Origin: Stictocephala bisonia
Lineage: Eukaryota; Arthropoda; Insecta; Hemiptera; Membracidae
Length of the DNA stretch: 64,000 nucleotides
Direction of reading: 5' to 3'
Assembly (NCBI GenBank): GCA_035578905.1
Contig: JAQJVL010000571.1
Span: 62,001-126,000, forward strand
Shown here: piece after piece, positions 27,973 to 39,539 of the stretch
Layout: each line of letters opens with the position of its first letter
How positions within the stretch are numbered: position 1 is the stretch's first letter
The notes under the pieces: generated by a model
Databases searched by the model: none
What the model was told of the DNA's origin: nothing
The model's input: only the letters and a program-made list of their open reading frames with translations
Made by a program: the position numbers and the translations under genes

Positions 27973-28225
27973 CAACCGTCAAGATATGTATGTATTTGTA
28001 TTTTTGATGAGAGTGATTAGTGAGGGTAAGCGAATGTAACCATTGTTACAACTTAAGGTCGATCATTCCTTAGAAGAAGTACCATTAATCAATAACTCTA
28101 TGACTAATGAAACCCTTTGGCTACTAGATTATCCCTTTTCCAATTGTCCACGGTTCTGTTTGGGATCGAACTAAGAACCTTCTAGTTATGAAACTGGACT
28201 TTACTAACTACGCTACCGACCAATT
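27973..28225 (-). mobile_element. SINE-2 copy, diverged
   Basis: The minus-strand head aattggtcggtagcgtagtt is intact, followed by a B-box-like tagttcgatccc and a more diverged body (ggaatgatcgaccttaagtt). The 3' end is degraded near 27,973. It is the most diverged of the three long copies. Confidence 0.8.
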
Positions 28226-28504
28226 GAAGAAATAAATGTTGTAACCATGACTAACATTATTATTTATAATCATAATACAGTAGTTAATAACATGCTATTT
28301 TACCCAAAGTCGTATGGGGAAATAATTGTAAGATATACCAATATTTTAAACATGATTACGATAAAATTTAGTTGGAGTCTCCAAGTATTACAGAAATTAA
28401 GCCTTTGTTAAATATGAGCTTCATACAGCATTATTTCTAACCTATTAATGTTTTACGATGGTTTTGTTTATATGGTCATTATAAAATCCAATTAACACTG
28501 TATT

Positions 28505-28620
28505 TGTATGGGTACGTGGGAGGGTCATTAACACTGTACGTGAATGGTTGTGTTGGTGTGTCACTACTTATCATGTATGGGTGGGTGGATAATCAACATT
28601 GTACATACATGGTAGTATGC
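28505..28620 (+). repeat. Degenerate relic of the G-rich 36-bp minisatellite
   Basis: Three imperfect units: gggtacgtgggagggtcatt, aacactgtacgtgaatgg and catgtatgggtgggtgg. They resemble the units of the 53,049-53,256 array (tgtacgtgtatgggtggg...gtcaataccac). Similar single relics lie near 35,398, 42,345 and 62,292. Confidence 0.55.
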
Positions 28621-29229
28621 GTGGTTACAAGTGTTTTGTTAACACCAATTTAATAATTATCTTCTTGAACAATTGATTGCTATGTAAAACTGGGTTAGCA
28701 TATCAATTATTTTTGTGGAATAAACTGCAATTGGAACTTTATCAAATCAAACTTTTAGAAGTATAACAAATACTTCATTAGCTATATATTGCACTATATA
28801 TTGATTATCCAGTAAACGATTCGTTTCATAAAACAATATCAATACACTATTTAAAACACAAACAATTTCCTGTTTATATCAATATAATCATATAAAAAGT
28901 AATCAATGAAATCGTCATAAATGAATGACCACCATTATTATTGGTACTCAAAACATGTTTAAATTAAAATATAAAATACATTATTATTATTTGACAGCAT
29001 ATATAATCCTCTCATCCTGAAAAATAAAAGAACTGAAAATAAAAGGAACTAAAATTACAACATTATTTCAGTTAGTTATCTAGTTGATGACTAAATAAAC
29101 AAGTGCACTCTCACTGACATGAAATACACTCTGAAAGTACAGCCATATATTTTCGAATTGTTTCAAGTACATCGATTTAATAATAAAATTTTCAATGTAT
29201 AGCTTACCTTTGTGTGTAGCACAAACAGC
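28621..29229. other. AT-rich spacer, no gene seen
   Basis: No recognised structure. Confidence 0.5.
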
Positions 29230-29289
29230 CTGGGATTGTTTAATCTGGGATTGTTTGAGCTGTGATTGTTTGGTCTGGGATTGTTTCAC
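29230..29289. repeat. 15-bp tandem array, 4 units
   Basis: Four 15-bp units beginning ctgggattgttt (one has ctgtgattgttt), with the last three bases varying (aat, gag, ggt, cac). On the minus strand it reads as Lys-Gln-Ser-Gln repeats, an artefact of the period. It lies about 50 bp before the large 85-bp array. Confidence 0.9.
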
Positions 29290-29340
29290 TTCAATTTAAA
29301 TTAATCCACAAGTCAGCTTGCTAAGGCTTTGCTACTACAG

Positions 29341-32233
29341 AGACAGTGAGCTTGTAGCCGTCTTCTACATTGCTGTAGAATTACGATCCAACACTAGAGT
29401 ACCATCCGTACACGATAACTATGTGAGACAGTGAGCTTGTGGCCGTCATCTACATTGCTGTATAATTACGATCAAACACTAGAGTACCATCCGTACACGA
29501 TAACTATGCGAGACAATAAGCTTGTGACCATCATCTACATTGCTGTAGAATTACGATCTAACACTACAGTACCATCCATACACGATAACTATGTGAGACA
29601 ATGAGCTTGTGGCTGTCTTCTACATTGCTGTAGAATTACGATCAAACACTACAGTACCATCCGTACACGATAACTATGCGAGACAATAAGCTTGTGACCA
29701 TCATCTACATTGCTGTAGAATTACGATCAAACACTAGAGTACCATCCATACACGATAACTATGTGAGACAATGAGCTTGTGGCTGTCTTCTGCATTGCTG
29801 TAGAATTACGATCAAACACTACAGTACCATCCATACACGATAACTATGTGAGACAATGAGCTTGTGGCTGTCTTCTACATTGCTGTAGAATTACGATCAA
29901 ACACTACAGTACCATCCGTACACGATAACTATGCGAGACAATAAGCTTGTGACCATCATCTACATTGCTGTAGAATTACGATCAAACACTAGAGTACCAT
30001 CCGTACACGATAACTATGCGAGACAATAAGCTTGTGACCATCATCTACATTGCTGTAGAATTACGATCAAACACTACAGTACCATCCATACACGATAACT
30101 ATGTGAGACAATGAGCTTGTGGCTGTCTTCTACATTGCTGTAGAATTACGATCCAACTCTTGAGTACCATCCGTACACGATAACTATGTGAAACAATGAG
30201 CTTGTGGCCGTCTTCTACATTGCTGTAGAATTACGATCCAACACTTGATTATCGTCCCTAAACGATAACTATGTGAGACAGTGAGATTGTGGCCGTCATC
30301 TACATTGCTGTAGAATTACGATCAAACACTAAAGTACCATCCGTACACGATAACTATGCGAGACAATAAGCTTGTGGCCGTCATCTACATTGCTGTAGAA
30401 TTACGATCTAACACTAGAGTACCATTCATACACGATAACTATGTGAGACAGTGAGCTTGTGGCCGTCATCTACATTGCTGTAGAATTACGATCAAACACT
30501 AGAGTACCATCCGTACACGATAACTATGCGAGACAATGAGCTTGTGGCCGTCATCTACATTGCTGTAGAATTGCGATCAAACACTAGAGTACCATCCGTA
30601 CACGATTACTATGCGAGACAATTAGCTTGTGACCGTCATCTACATTGCTGTAGAATTATGATCTAACACTAGAGTACCATCCATACACGATAAATATGTG
30701 AGACAATGAGCTTGTGACTGTCTTATACATTCCTGTAGAATTACGATCGAGAACACTAGAGTACCATCCATACACGATAACTATGTCAGACAGTGAGCTT
30801 GTGGCCGTCTTATACATTAATTTAGAATAACATTCAAACACTAGAGTACCATCCGTACACGATAACTATCTCAGACAGGGAGCTTGTGGCCGTCTTCTAC
30901 TTTACTGTAGAATTACGATCAAACACTTGCATATCATTCGTACACGATAACTATGTGAGACAGTGAGCTTGTGGCCGAGTTTTAAATTGCTGTAGAATTA
31001 CGATCCAACACTAGAGTACCATCCATACACGATAACTATGTGAGACAGTGAGCTTGTGGCCGTCATCTACATTGCTGTAGAATTACGATCAAACACTAGA
31101 GTACCATCCGTACACGATAACTATGCGAGACAATGAGCTTGTGGCTGTCTTCTACATTCCTGTAGAATTACAATCGAGAACACTAGAGTACCATCCATAC
31201 ACGATAACTATGTCAGACAGTGAGCTTGTGGCCGTCTTATACATTAATTTAGAATCACAATCAAACACTAGAGTACCATCCGTACATGATAACTATGTCA
31301 GACAGGGAGCTTGTGGCCGTCTTCTACTTTACTGTAGAATTACGATCAAACACTTGCATATCATTTGTACAGATAACAATGTGAGACAGTGAGCTTGTGG
31401 CCGAGTTTCAAATTTCTGTAGAATTACGATTCACACGATCCAACACCAGAGTACCGTCCATACACGATAACTATGTGAGACAGTGAGCTTGTGGCCGTCA
31501 TCTATATTGCTGTAGAATTGCGATCAAACACTAGAGTACCATCCGTACACGATTACTATGCGAGACAATTAGCTTGTGACCGTCATCTACATTGCTGTAG
31601 AATTATGATCTAACACTAAAGCACCATCCGTACACGATAACTATGCTAGAGAGTGAGCTTGTGGCCTTCTTCTACATTGCTGTAGAATTACGATCAAATA
31701 CTTGAGTATCATTCGCACACGATAACTATGTGAGACAGTGAGCTTGTGGCCGACTTCTACATTGCTGTAGAATTACGATCAAACACTAGAGTACCATCCG
31801 TACACGATAAATATTTGAGACAGTGAGCTTGTGGCCGTCATCTACATTGCTGTAGAATTACGATCTAACACTAGAGTACCATCCGTACACGATAAATATG
31901 TGTGACAGTTAGCTTGTGGCCGTCATCTACATTGCTGTAGAATTACGATCTAACACTAGAGTACCATCCGTACACGATAAATATTTGAGACAGTGAGCTT
32001 GTGGCCATCATACAAATTGGTGTAGAATTAGGACCCAACACTAGAGTACCATCCGTACACGATAAATATGTGTGACAGTTAGCTTTGTGGCCGTCATCTA
32101 CATTGCTGTAGAATTACGATCTAACACTAGAGTACCATCCGAACACTATAACTACGCGAGACAGGGAGTTTGTGGCCGTCTTCTACATTGCGGTAGAATT
32201 ACGATCCAACACTAAAGTACCATCCGTACACGA
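29341..32233. repeat. 85-bp tandem array (about 34 units), the largest in the window
   Basis: The unit is 85 bp: agacagtgagcttgtggccg, tcatctacattgctgtagaa, ttacgatcaaacactagagt, accatccgtacacgataact, atgtg. Each unit carries a small hairpin, ctaca-ttgc-tgtag. Sub-variants recur as blocks (aagcttgtgaccatcatc; tattcctgtagaattacgatcgagaac; cttttttgagaca-type ends), showing that groups of units were copied together. A multi-unit segment around 30,700-30,960 reappears at 31,130-31,400. Short frames inside are by-products. Confidence 0.96.
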
Positions 32234-33650
32234 CCTACTCCTTTAGATATTTCAAAAAATGAAACTTGTCAATTCTCCATAAATTAAAGAATATTGAATT
32301 TTGGAACGTTGTATTTAAAGCGTAATTAATCGTATATTGCTATCGACTATGATTGGTCTGAAGGTGGTTGAATAAATTATACTAATTATGGTTTTTTTAA
32401 TTTTTTTTTTTTTTGCAACTCGTGTTAATATATGGATAGTATTGCCATTTTCGTCATAAATTCTAAATTTTCTTTTTATTTTGTAGATCAATAACAGAAT
32501 TATTACTAATATGAAACAACACACATCATGGAAAACTCTATTGCGTAAGATGTAAACATACTTTTCCAGACACGTATGCAGGGGATGACATTTCTGGGAG
32601 TGAGGATGATCTCTTCATATTATGGTCAAATATGTTTGTTAGAGAGAATGTAGACTTGTGTTGTTTATTTTTTTTTAATTTTTTTATTGTTGTAGTATGT
32701 TGTTTACAATGCTAGTACTGGAATACTCATTGGATTCCTGTACTAGTATTGCAGCTAAAAACAAATACCTTTATTCTGCTTCTCAACACAAAAGTTAATG
32801 TGTTTCGGTTATTTTTGTCTGATTCTTACTTTTCTGATACTTACATAATGATAGTAAAATTATTAAAAAAACGTGTATTTTGTAATTTTTTTTCCCTGCA
32901 ATTTCCGTAAAAAGTGCAAAGTAATTACCATGTAATTTTTATAACGCAAAGAAAGATTTTATAACCGGTTTTGCATGACTCTTTCAAGGAAGTGATAAAA
33001 TATGTAAGTGTAAGCGTGCCTTTTAAATATGTTATTCACGATAAAGTTTCACTTTTTTCATGTAGTCCTTACTTATAAGCTCAGAGACAAACTGATTTAT
33101 GTGAGGTGAATACTACGGTTTATTCATTACAAATATAAAGCCAACTTGTATACTACATAAAAATTAGATGAATTCTACATCTGATAGAACAAATTTAGAA
33201 TTCTACGTTAACTGTAGTTCCGTTAATAATTGGCATTTCCAAAGGGATTTATATCTAAATAAATTATATTCAATGTAGGGATTTGTTTCGTTATATATTT
33301 TCTCAAAAAATAAATATGGGTGAATAAAACTGTAATAAAAGCCAACATTAATAAGAAGTAGGGGTCAACATTAATAATAAAAATGACCTTCTTTTTTGGG
33401 AGTAACAATGATATTTTGTGTATAATGACATACTACACTTACGTAAGAGGATATACGTGTAACATAATGTATTTTATGTTATAACCCTGCTGACAACAGT
33501 TTTTTCATTAACTTATCAAAAAAATGTCATATATTTTTTATAAGTCCTTGTTTGTAGTGCTTGTTTTTATTTTAATCAATAACAAAATTATTTACAAAAC
33601 AATGTACGAATGAAAAACTGTATCAACTAGAGTACCAACAATAAAACCAT
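32234..33650. other. AT-rich spacer, no gene seen
   Basis: It contains T runs (32,401-32,414; 32,648-32,690) and a short imperfect hairpin at about 32,709-32,752 (arms caatgctagtac/gtactagtattg). No credible frame. Confidence 0.5.
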
Positions 33651-33664
33651 GGTATATAGCACAT

Positions 33665-33770
33665 ATCGTGACGTTTAGGGCCATAGCAGCTGTTAAATAA
33701 ATGGAGTGGAACTCCCAAAGTGCTTTCAATGACAAATAGTTCTATCCTTTTAGGAATTAGAGTAATATTT
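33665..33770 (+). repeat. Dispersed repeat (family C), copy 1
   Basis: The block tagggccatagcagctgt, aaataaatggagtggaactc and aatgacaaatagttct parallels 43,973-44,060 (tagggcagagcactgctt, aaataaatggagtggcactt, aatgaaaaatagctct) in the same order and strand. A weaker third match may lie on the minus strand at 51,950-51,991. Family unknown. Confidence 0.6.
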
Positions 33771-34585
33771 TGTTCATTTTATATTGAAATCGTAATTTAC
33801 ATTGGTTAATTAATATCATAAGGTCATATCTACACCATATAAATATTATTTGGTAATCAAACGGCTCTTATTTTAATGTAGATTTCTAATTACAATAATT
33901 ACTATACAATACCATTACTAAACCATACTAATTCTATACACATTTGTATCGAGTATATCCCAGATATGGGTTGTTCCTACAGGTGTGTATGTCCGAGGGA
34001 TGTGTGCATAATAGCATATGTAAAAGTCTACTATGAATAGTTGATTTTTTTTTTATTAGAATTGTTTCACTATGTACTTTGTACTAAAGTACAAGTGAAC
34101 GTCATTAATTGTACTTATTTTGTGTGTACTCATTACACATACTTGTATGTTTGTGCATTTTGTATTTATATTGTAATAAATCTATGTTGTGTGTCGTTCA
34201 CTTGTACTTTATTTTTACCTACACGTATTATACTAATTGAAAAAACACTTTGTATTAAATCATTTAGTTTATATTTTTATTGACGAGACACCGAATCTGT
34301 TCTTTAACTAGTTCATGAAAACATATATTGTATTGTTTGACATTTCTAGCAATTAGATTGCTTAATATTTTAAATATATAATATAAAATATATTTTATAT
34401 CAACAAATACTATACCATCCTACATGTATGTGTGAGTGGGCGGGTGTTTACAAATATACTTGTACAATTATTATGCAGTGAGTCATGTAAGTAGCCAACC
34501 AAACTTCAGAAAACTATTCCAAAGGTAAAAAAACAACAAAAAACAAACAAATATATATATTTATACATAAACATATTATCAAAAT
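33771..34585. other. AT-rich spacer, no gene seen
   Basis: The 80-codon frame at 34,041-34,283 is rich in Tyr, Phe, Leu and Cys, as expected from T-rich DNA. No motif is recognised. A short G-rich minisatellite relic (gtgtgagtgggcgggtg) lies near 34,428-34,446. Confidence 0.5.
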
Positions 34586-35290
34586 CGCTCCGTTTTCCTT
34601 CTATCTGTCTGTGTGTAATTTGTACAATAAACTTAATGATATCTCAAAGTTACTTAAAATAAAATCATAAAACTTAGTGTGAATCTTGGTATTAATAGTT
34701 TACTCATTTCAAAAACATTTATGTACACCGGTTCTTTTTTATAAATGGGATCGTTTTTTATTTTAACATTAAATATCTCAAAAAGCCAACATTTTTGGAA
34801 AAACCCTGAGAGATACATAATCTCATATTTAGAGTAATAGTATAATTTATTAATGAATTTAGTCTTACAACATTATGTTATAACTATTTCATGTTATATA
34901 CGATAACTATTTAGGGAACAATTCAAATGTTTATGGAATAACAATATTTCTTGGCCAAAGGATCCTGTTATTACTAGGAAATTTTCAATTTCTCATTAAT
35001 AGTTGTTTCATCTTTAAAATATTTATACAATAATGTGGGGCCTATATGCTTTAATATATTTTTATCTTACAGGCATTTACAAACAAATTGGTTTTGAGAT
35101 ATTTGACTTTAACGTTTTAAACAGCCACCATTTTAAAAAGCGCTGGTGTACAGAGATTATTTTTTTAGAATATGTAAACTATTAAAATACAAAAATTCAG
35201 ACTAAGTTCTATGTGTTACCTTAACACTTTCGAGTTATTAAGCTTTTTGTAGAAAATTCACATAGACAGATAGACGGATAACATACCGAG
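34586..35290. mobile_element. 0.7-kb foldback (MITE-like) element with about 300-bp inverted arms
   Basis: The left arm begins ccttctatctgtctgtgtg. The right arm read in reverse starts atccgtctatctgtctatgtg. Matching blocks continue inward in the same order: aagcttaataactc/aaacttaatgatatctc, agaacttagtctgaat/aaacttagtgtgaat, atagtttac, tgtacacc, aaatatctcaaaa, and attaatgagaaatt/attaatgaattt. The arms are clearly diverged, so the insertion is old. No transposase frame. The exact ends and target duplication are not clear, so no superfamily is assigned. Confidence 0.7.
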
Positions 35291-36370
35291 ATAGAACTTA
35301 TGTTCAAAAAACATTTTGGTTTCTTTTTTCCTTTGAAATAACCTCCGGAAGTTTAGCTTTCTACTTAAGGGACAGCCTATGTAGCTTTTACATTACCACC
35401 GTACATGTACGGGAGGGTCATAATCACCCTACTACATAAATATGCGTGTACTCATATGGTATTTCTCAGTGTATTAGTAAAAATCCATGGTTATGTTGTG
35501 CGTTTCAGTATGTTAATATAACTAGATAGGTTAAAATAATAACTGCATAATAACTCCTATTAAATAATTTTATACGATACCATACTTTCCGGCAGAATTT
35601 TAATTTTACAAATGTTGTCATTGTAACATTAAACCATGTGTTTTCAAAACGTAATATTACTACAATCGTATAAAAGGCATATTCTCAAGTAGATTTAAGT
35701 TTTACAAAATAAAAAATTATTCAAGTTGAACAATCCTTGGTGAACAATTTGATAAGTCTAAAATAAAAAAGGGAAATCTTTATTGCCTTATGCCTTATAA
35801 CTCAATTATCGGCAACTGCCTTATGCCGATAATTGAGTTTCTGATAATTAGTGATTTACGTACTTCAGTACTTGTACAAATAATGTATCATGAGTTAAAT
35901 AATAACGAGAATTGAGGCTTATGTATGTATAAATTAAACCATGATTAATCGGAGAGTATCTTCAATATATTAACCTATTTGTAAACAAATTAAAATTATA
36001 TAATCACTGGATGTGACAAAAACAATTTGATGAACAGCCGAAAAGTAATTTCTTTTAACGTTAGATCTCATTTATTTTATTACTAATTCAATTAATTTTA
36101 TTTCATATTCCAAATAGGGAGAGTGTTCAAATTATATTTGATTATTACTGGTCATAATATTATATCTAATAAATTATATTTTAATTAATTTACTATAAAT
36201 TCCACATCATAATTCATTTAAAATTCAACAGATTGTTAAATCACATATTAGTAAATTACATGTTAATACATTAAGAACAGGAACTTTCCAGAATATGTTA
36301 TTTTTAAAATATGTAATTAGAAAACTCGTCCAGTTTTGCAAAAAAAGTGATTAAATGTCTTAAAAAGAGA
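35291..36370. other. AT-rich spacer with a small perfect hairpin, no gene seen
   Basis: A perfect 16-bp inverted repeat lies at 35,799-35,814 and 35,824-35,839 (aactcaattatcggca), with a 9-base loop. The flanking attgccttatgcc is duplicated beside it. A relic of the G-rich minisatellite (gtacatgtacgggagggtc) is at about 35,401-35,420. No coding frame. Confidence 0.55.
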
Positions 36371-36455
36371 TTCAACGCCGACACAGGCGTGTAATTGGAC
36401 CTGTGAATGTATTCTCCTGCCTCACCTACATTTACAGGCCTATGAAGGCGTTCAA
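36371..36455. repeat. Imperfect palindrome, about 85 bp
   Basis: Outer arms ttcaacgcc and ggcgttcaa, and inner arms ggacctgtgaatgta (36,397-36,411) and tacatttacaggcc (36,427-36,440), pair around an attctcctgcctcacc loop. It is GC-richer than its surroundings. It could be a foldback remnant or a structured RNA; nothing favours either. Confidence 0.45.
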
Positions 36456-37237
36456 GGAGGATGGTTCAAACGCTTTCTTAGACTTCCAAACGAAGGTGTG
36501 TATTATTTATGTTGTAAGAATATTTTTATGCTGAACTTTTAAAGAGTGGATACTAACAAAATGTGGTGATAAGATATAACACATCTTATTATTTACATGT
36601 ACTTACACAATGTATATGAACCTTATATTACAAAATAAGTGGTATCTTTTTATTTATTTTGTAAAAACACTTTAAATTACAAGGAAATTATTGGGTATCT
36701 ACAAAAAGTGTAATCAAATATAATCTGCTTTATTTTAGATAAACCTACAAAATATGTTAAATAAAAACAATTAAATTTAAGTTGGTAAATATTAGCTATC
36801 CCCAATGGCCTATATATAGAACCTTGGAGAGGGGAGACGAACCCCCCCCCCAGCTCAATCTAATAATCTGAGGGGTCTAAAAGGTATGATATACCCTTTC
36901 CCCAGTGGAGTGTAATCCTACCTCCAAGAGGATATCTGATATCAGGCCTTTAAAACTTACTTTTAAGGTAAATATTTTAAAGAATATTGAGTTTTGAACG
37001 AGATCCTTTTTTTTGAGTGGTGTTCCTTGTTAGTTTTTAATTTTCATTTAAATCATGAAGTTATGTTCTAAAATAGTTCCGAAAGAGTCAACATAGCTGT
37101 CAACTAAACATTGTTAGCACTGTTAATCATTAACACATGTGTGTGTGTGTGGGACACAGACTTTTTAAAAATCATAATGCTGTTCAAACTGGTTGAAGTG
37201 GGTTCTGTGATGACACTTCAATTGAAGCACCCAATAT
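36456..37237. other. Spacer, no gene seen
   Basis: AT-rich with one GC-richer patch at 36,800-36,960 that includes a run of ten C at about 36,842-36,851 and a gaggggagacgaa block. A short (GT)n tract lies at 37,137-37,150. Confidence 0.5.
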
Positions 37238-37543
37238 TTGCGTGATGAAGATGACTACCAACTGGCTCTGTACAGTTTTTATTCAGAAAATAATACCGCT
37301 AATCTTCCTACCGATGGAACGGTTTACTTTTGGCCAGGTCCTAACGCCGAACAACAGAGCATATATCTGATAATGCTCATCTTGTTGAAAGGTCACTGGA
37401 CGCTTGACATCCTACAGGTCAGGTGCAGTGAATTCATCAAAACACTATACGTGGTTCAATCTGCGAGATTCAGCATAGCGAAATTCGATGACAGGGTATC
37501 GATAGTCTCACCACTTAGCTCCAGTTTTCGTAGTAAGGCTTAA
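37238..37543 (+). CDS. Unrecognised 101-codon open frame (possible exon or element fragment)
   Basis: The frame opens MRDEDDYQLALYSFYS and ends SSSFRSKA. It is notable because its base composition is far less AT-rich than its surroundings, its amino-acid use is balanced, and it is not in a tandem array. I recognise no family, signal peptide or clear membrane segment; a hydrophobic stretch IYLIMLILL lies near residue 45. There is no neighbouring frame to join it to by eye. It may be a piece of a transposon gene, an exon, or chance. Confidence 0.2.
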   Translation: MRDEDDYQLALYSFYSENNTANLPTDGTVYFWPGPNAEQQSIYLIMLILLKGHWTLDILQVRCSEFIKTLYVVQSARFSIAKFDDRVSIVSPLSSSFRSKA

Positions 37544-39277
37544 AATTAACTAATTTTTAATCAACCATATTAAAAATGCATCTTATAGTAGTTATTTGGT
37601 TGAGGCTAAGACTAATATATTCAACCACATATATTAGTTGACAGTTATGTTAACTAAATAAAAAAAGTTAACAACTTAAAGCTTATATTTTAATTGTTTA
37701 CTGATAATTATTAGAAAAATTATACTATGATATAGTAATATATGTTAAAAAAACATAATTTTGACAAAAAATCTACTTTATTGACTTTTTTTACTCTACA
37801 GGGCTCCGACTCCACACTCGCAGCAAAAACACCAACATTTAATACATTTACTGTAGAACTAAACTCTTCAAACTTAACGAGTTAACAGAAAAACTCATCT
37901 GAACATTATTGCTTTAATGTTGAGCAATAAAACATTAAAATAGGTTTTACGCACCACTTAAAATTAACAAGTAAACATTAAAAGAATTATGAAGTTTTCA
38001 TTTTGATAAGAAAAAGTTAGTCGGCTGCTAACTTTTTTATTGTTTTGTCAGAGTAGTTTGACCAGCATAAAGCTGTGGGGAAGACATTGAATTTAATATA
38101 AAATATATAAGAGTGCTGGTTGACCCACCAGGACGGTGTAGGCTACTTATTGTAGTAAAGCGGCAACGTAGTTGCAGTCCCTGCCACGCCGCAGGTCTCA
38201 GTGAGCACACACTGTAATGAGCACGTAATAGTGTACAGCGATCATTTAGCTATAATAGCTATAATAATACCATGTATTTTTAATATTTCTTTATTGTTCT
38301 TTTCTAATTTAAATGTTCATGTTACTTATTGGAGTTTTAAATTTCCCCCTACTGTCTCAAATGTTTTAGAAGTATATTCAAACAATATTGTACACGTTTA
38401 CGAATGTTTTGTTTTTGTTGAACTCATGTTTACTGTGAATTCAACAAATAAGTGAAATTATGATAAATTAATAAACGATTTAAATAACTGTATTTTAATC
38501 AATTAATCACTGCACTATTACTAACCAGTATATGCTATACTTGCTCCACAGTGTGTGGAATATATACCACATTTATACTTATAATTCTGTTTCATGAGTC
38601 AAAAATCAATTTAAAGTATATTTTATAAAGGTAAAACTGTTTATTATATTTTGCAGTCGTTTATTTACCAATAAGAAAACATCAGATATCTTATAAATAA
38701 AAACTTACATAAAACAGCTACTTTATATAACATATACATTAAAATAATCACACAATTGACTGATTCGATGCATAAAACAAGAGGAAAATAAAAATCTCTC
38801 AATAATACACTGTGAGAAATTTATTGTTTTAAAAATAATCTCGCGTATATCGTCATGTCATAATTATGTCGTAAGAATTGTTTGCGGTTAATTTTTACTT
38901 ACTGACATAAAATAAGTTTTATTTTAAAATTTTCTTAATTTAGATTTGTGTAATCTCTCAATAACATGTTGTAATAGTGATTTAGCCTAATAGAGAAGTA
39001 ATTTAAAAGATTTCGTCACATACATTTTGTGAGTATTTAATACTTCATACTCAGTGAGTCCGTCGTTAGGAAAAATACTGTTTCCAACTCACATTCTGAA
39101 GACGAATGCTATCATTAAATTTATATGTTTTGTGTCTCTAGAATTAAGGGGAAAGATATTCCCTCGCCACTTTTCCTGTTACTACAGACATAAGCAGAGC
39201 ACCAAGGCAAATTAAATAAATCAAATAAACTATTTACAAGACTATATTTACAGCTCTAGGATATTTAAGACTAAACT
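37544..39277. other. AT-rich spacer with one GC-richer patch, no gene proven
   Basis: At 38,040-38,215 a tataaaatatataag block is followed by about 110 bp of GC-richer sequence (gctggttgacccaccagg, gcggcaacgtagttgcag, ctgccacgccgcaggtc). This could be a TATA promoter with a short first exon, but nothing downstream supports it. The rest has no recognised structure. Confidence 0.4.
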
Positions 39278-39490
39278 AAAAAAAAAAAAAAAAAAAAAAA
39301 AAAAGACGGAGTCCTATATAAGGAAACAAAACAAGCCCCGTAAGAGAGAATAATCATCGCGGCGCAGTGGTAAAGCGCCTGCATGGAACGCTGTCCACTA
39401 CCCACAACACTTATCACACACCGCCATATTGGTCGGAGAGCCTGCTTCAAAGCCATCCGGTCTACTAAGACCTCTCTATTCATGTTCTGT
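39278..39490 (+). repeat. Poly-A tract followed by a tRNA-like (SINE-like) segment
   Basis: A run of 27 A (39,278-39,304) is followed by agacggagtcctatataagg. A block, gcggcgcagtggtaaagcgcc (39,360-39,380), resembles a tRNA D-arm with an A-box-like motif. A B-box-like gcttcaaagcc lies about 65 bp further on. The tail actaagacctctctattcatg echoes family B, inverted. It may be a degraded SINE head, but orientation and boundaries are unsure because the A run lies on the wrong side for a plus-strand SINE. Confidence 0.4.
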
Positions 39491-39539
39491 ACTCACTTGT
39501 AAAATATCAAATGTAAAAGCAGTTAAATAGTGTGTTAGA

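Noticed and set aside
29341..32233. 85-bp repeats as a CRISPR array or clustered tRNA genes
   Set aside because: No spacer/repeat alternation and no cloverleaf or A/B boxes in the unit; it is a plain tandem array.
39271..39483. 70-codon minus-strand frame ending in poly-Phe
   Set aside because: The poly-Phe is the A tract read in reverse; the rest overlaps a tRNA-like repeat segment.
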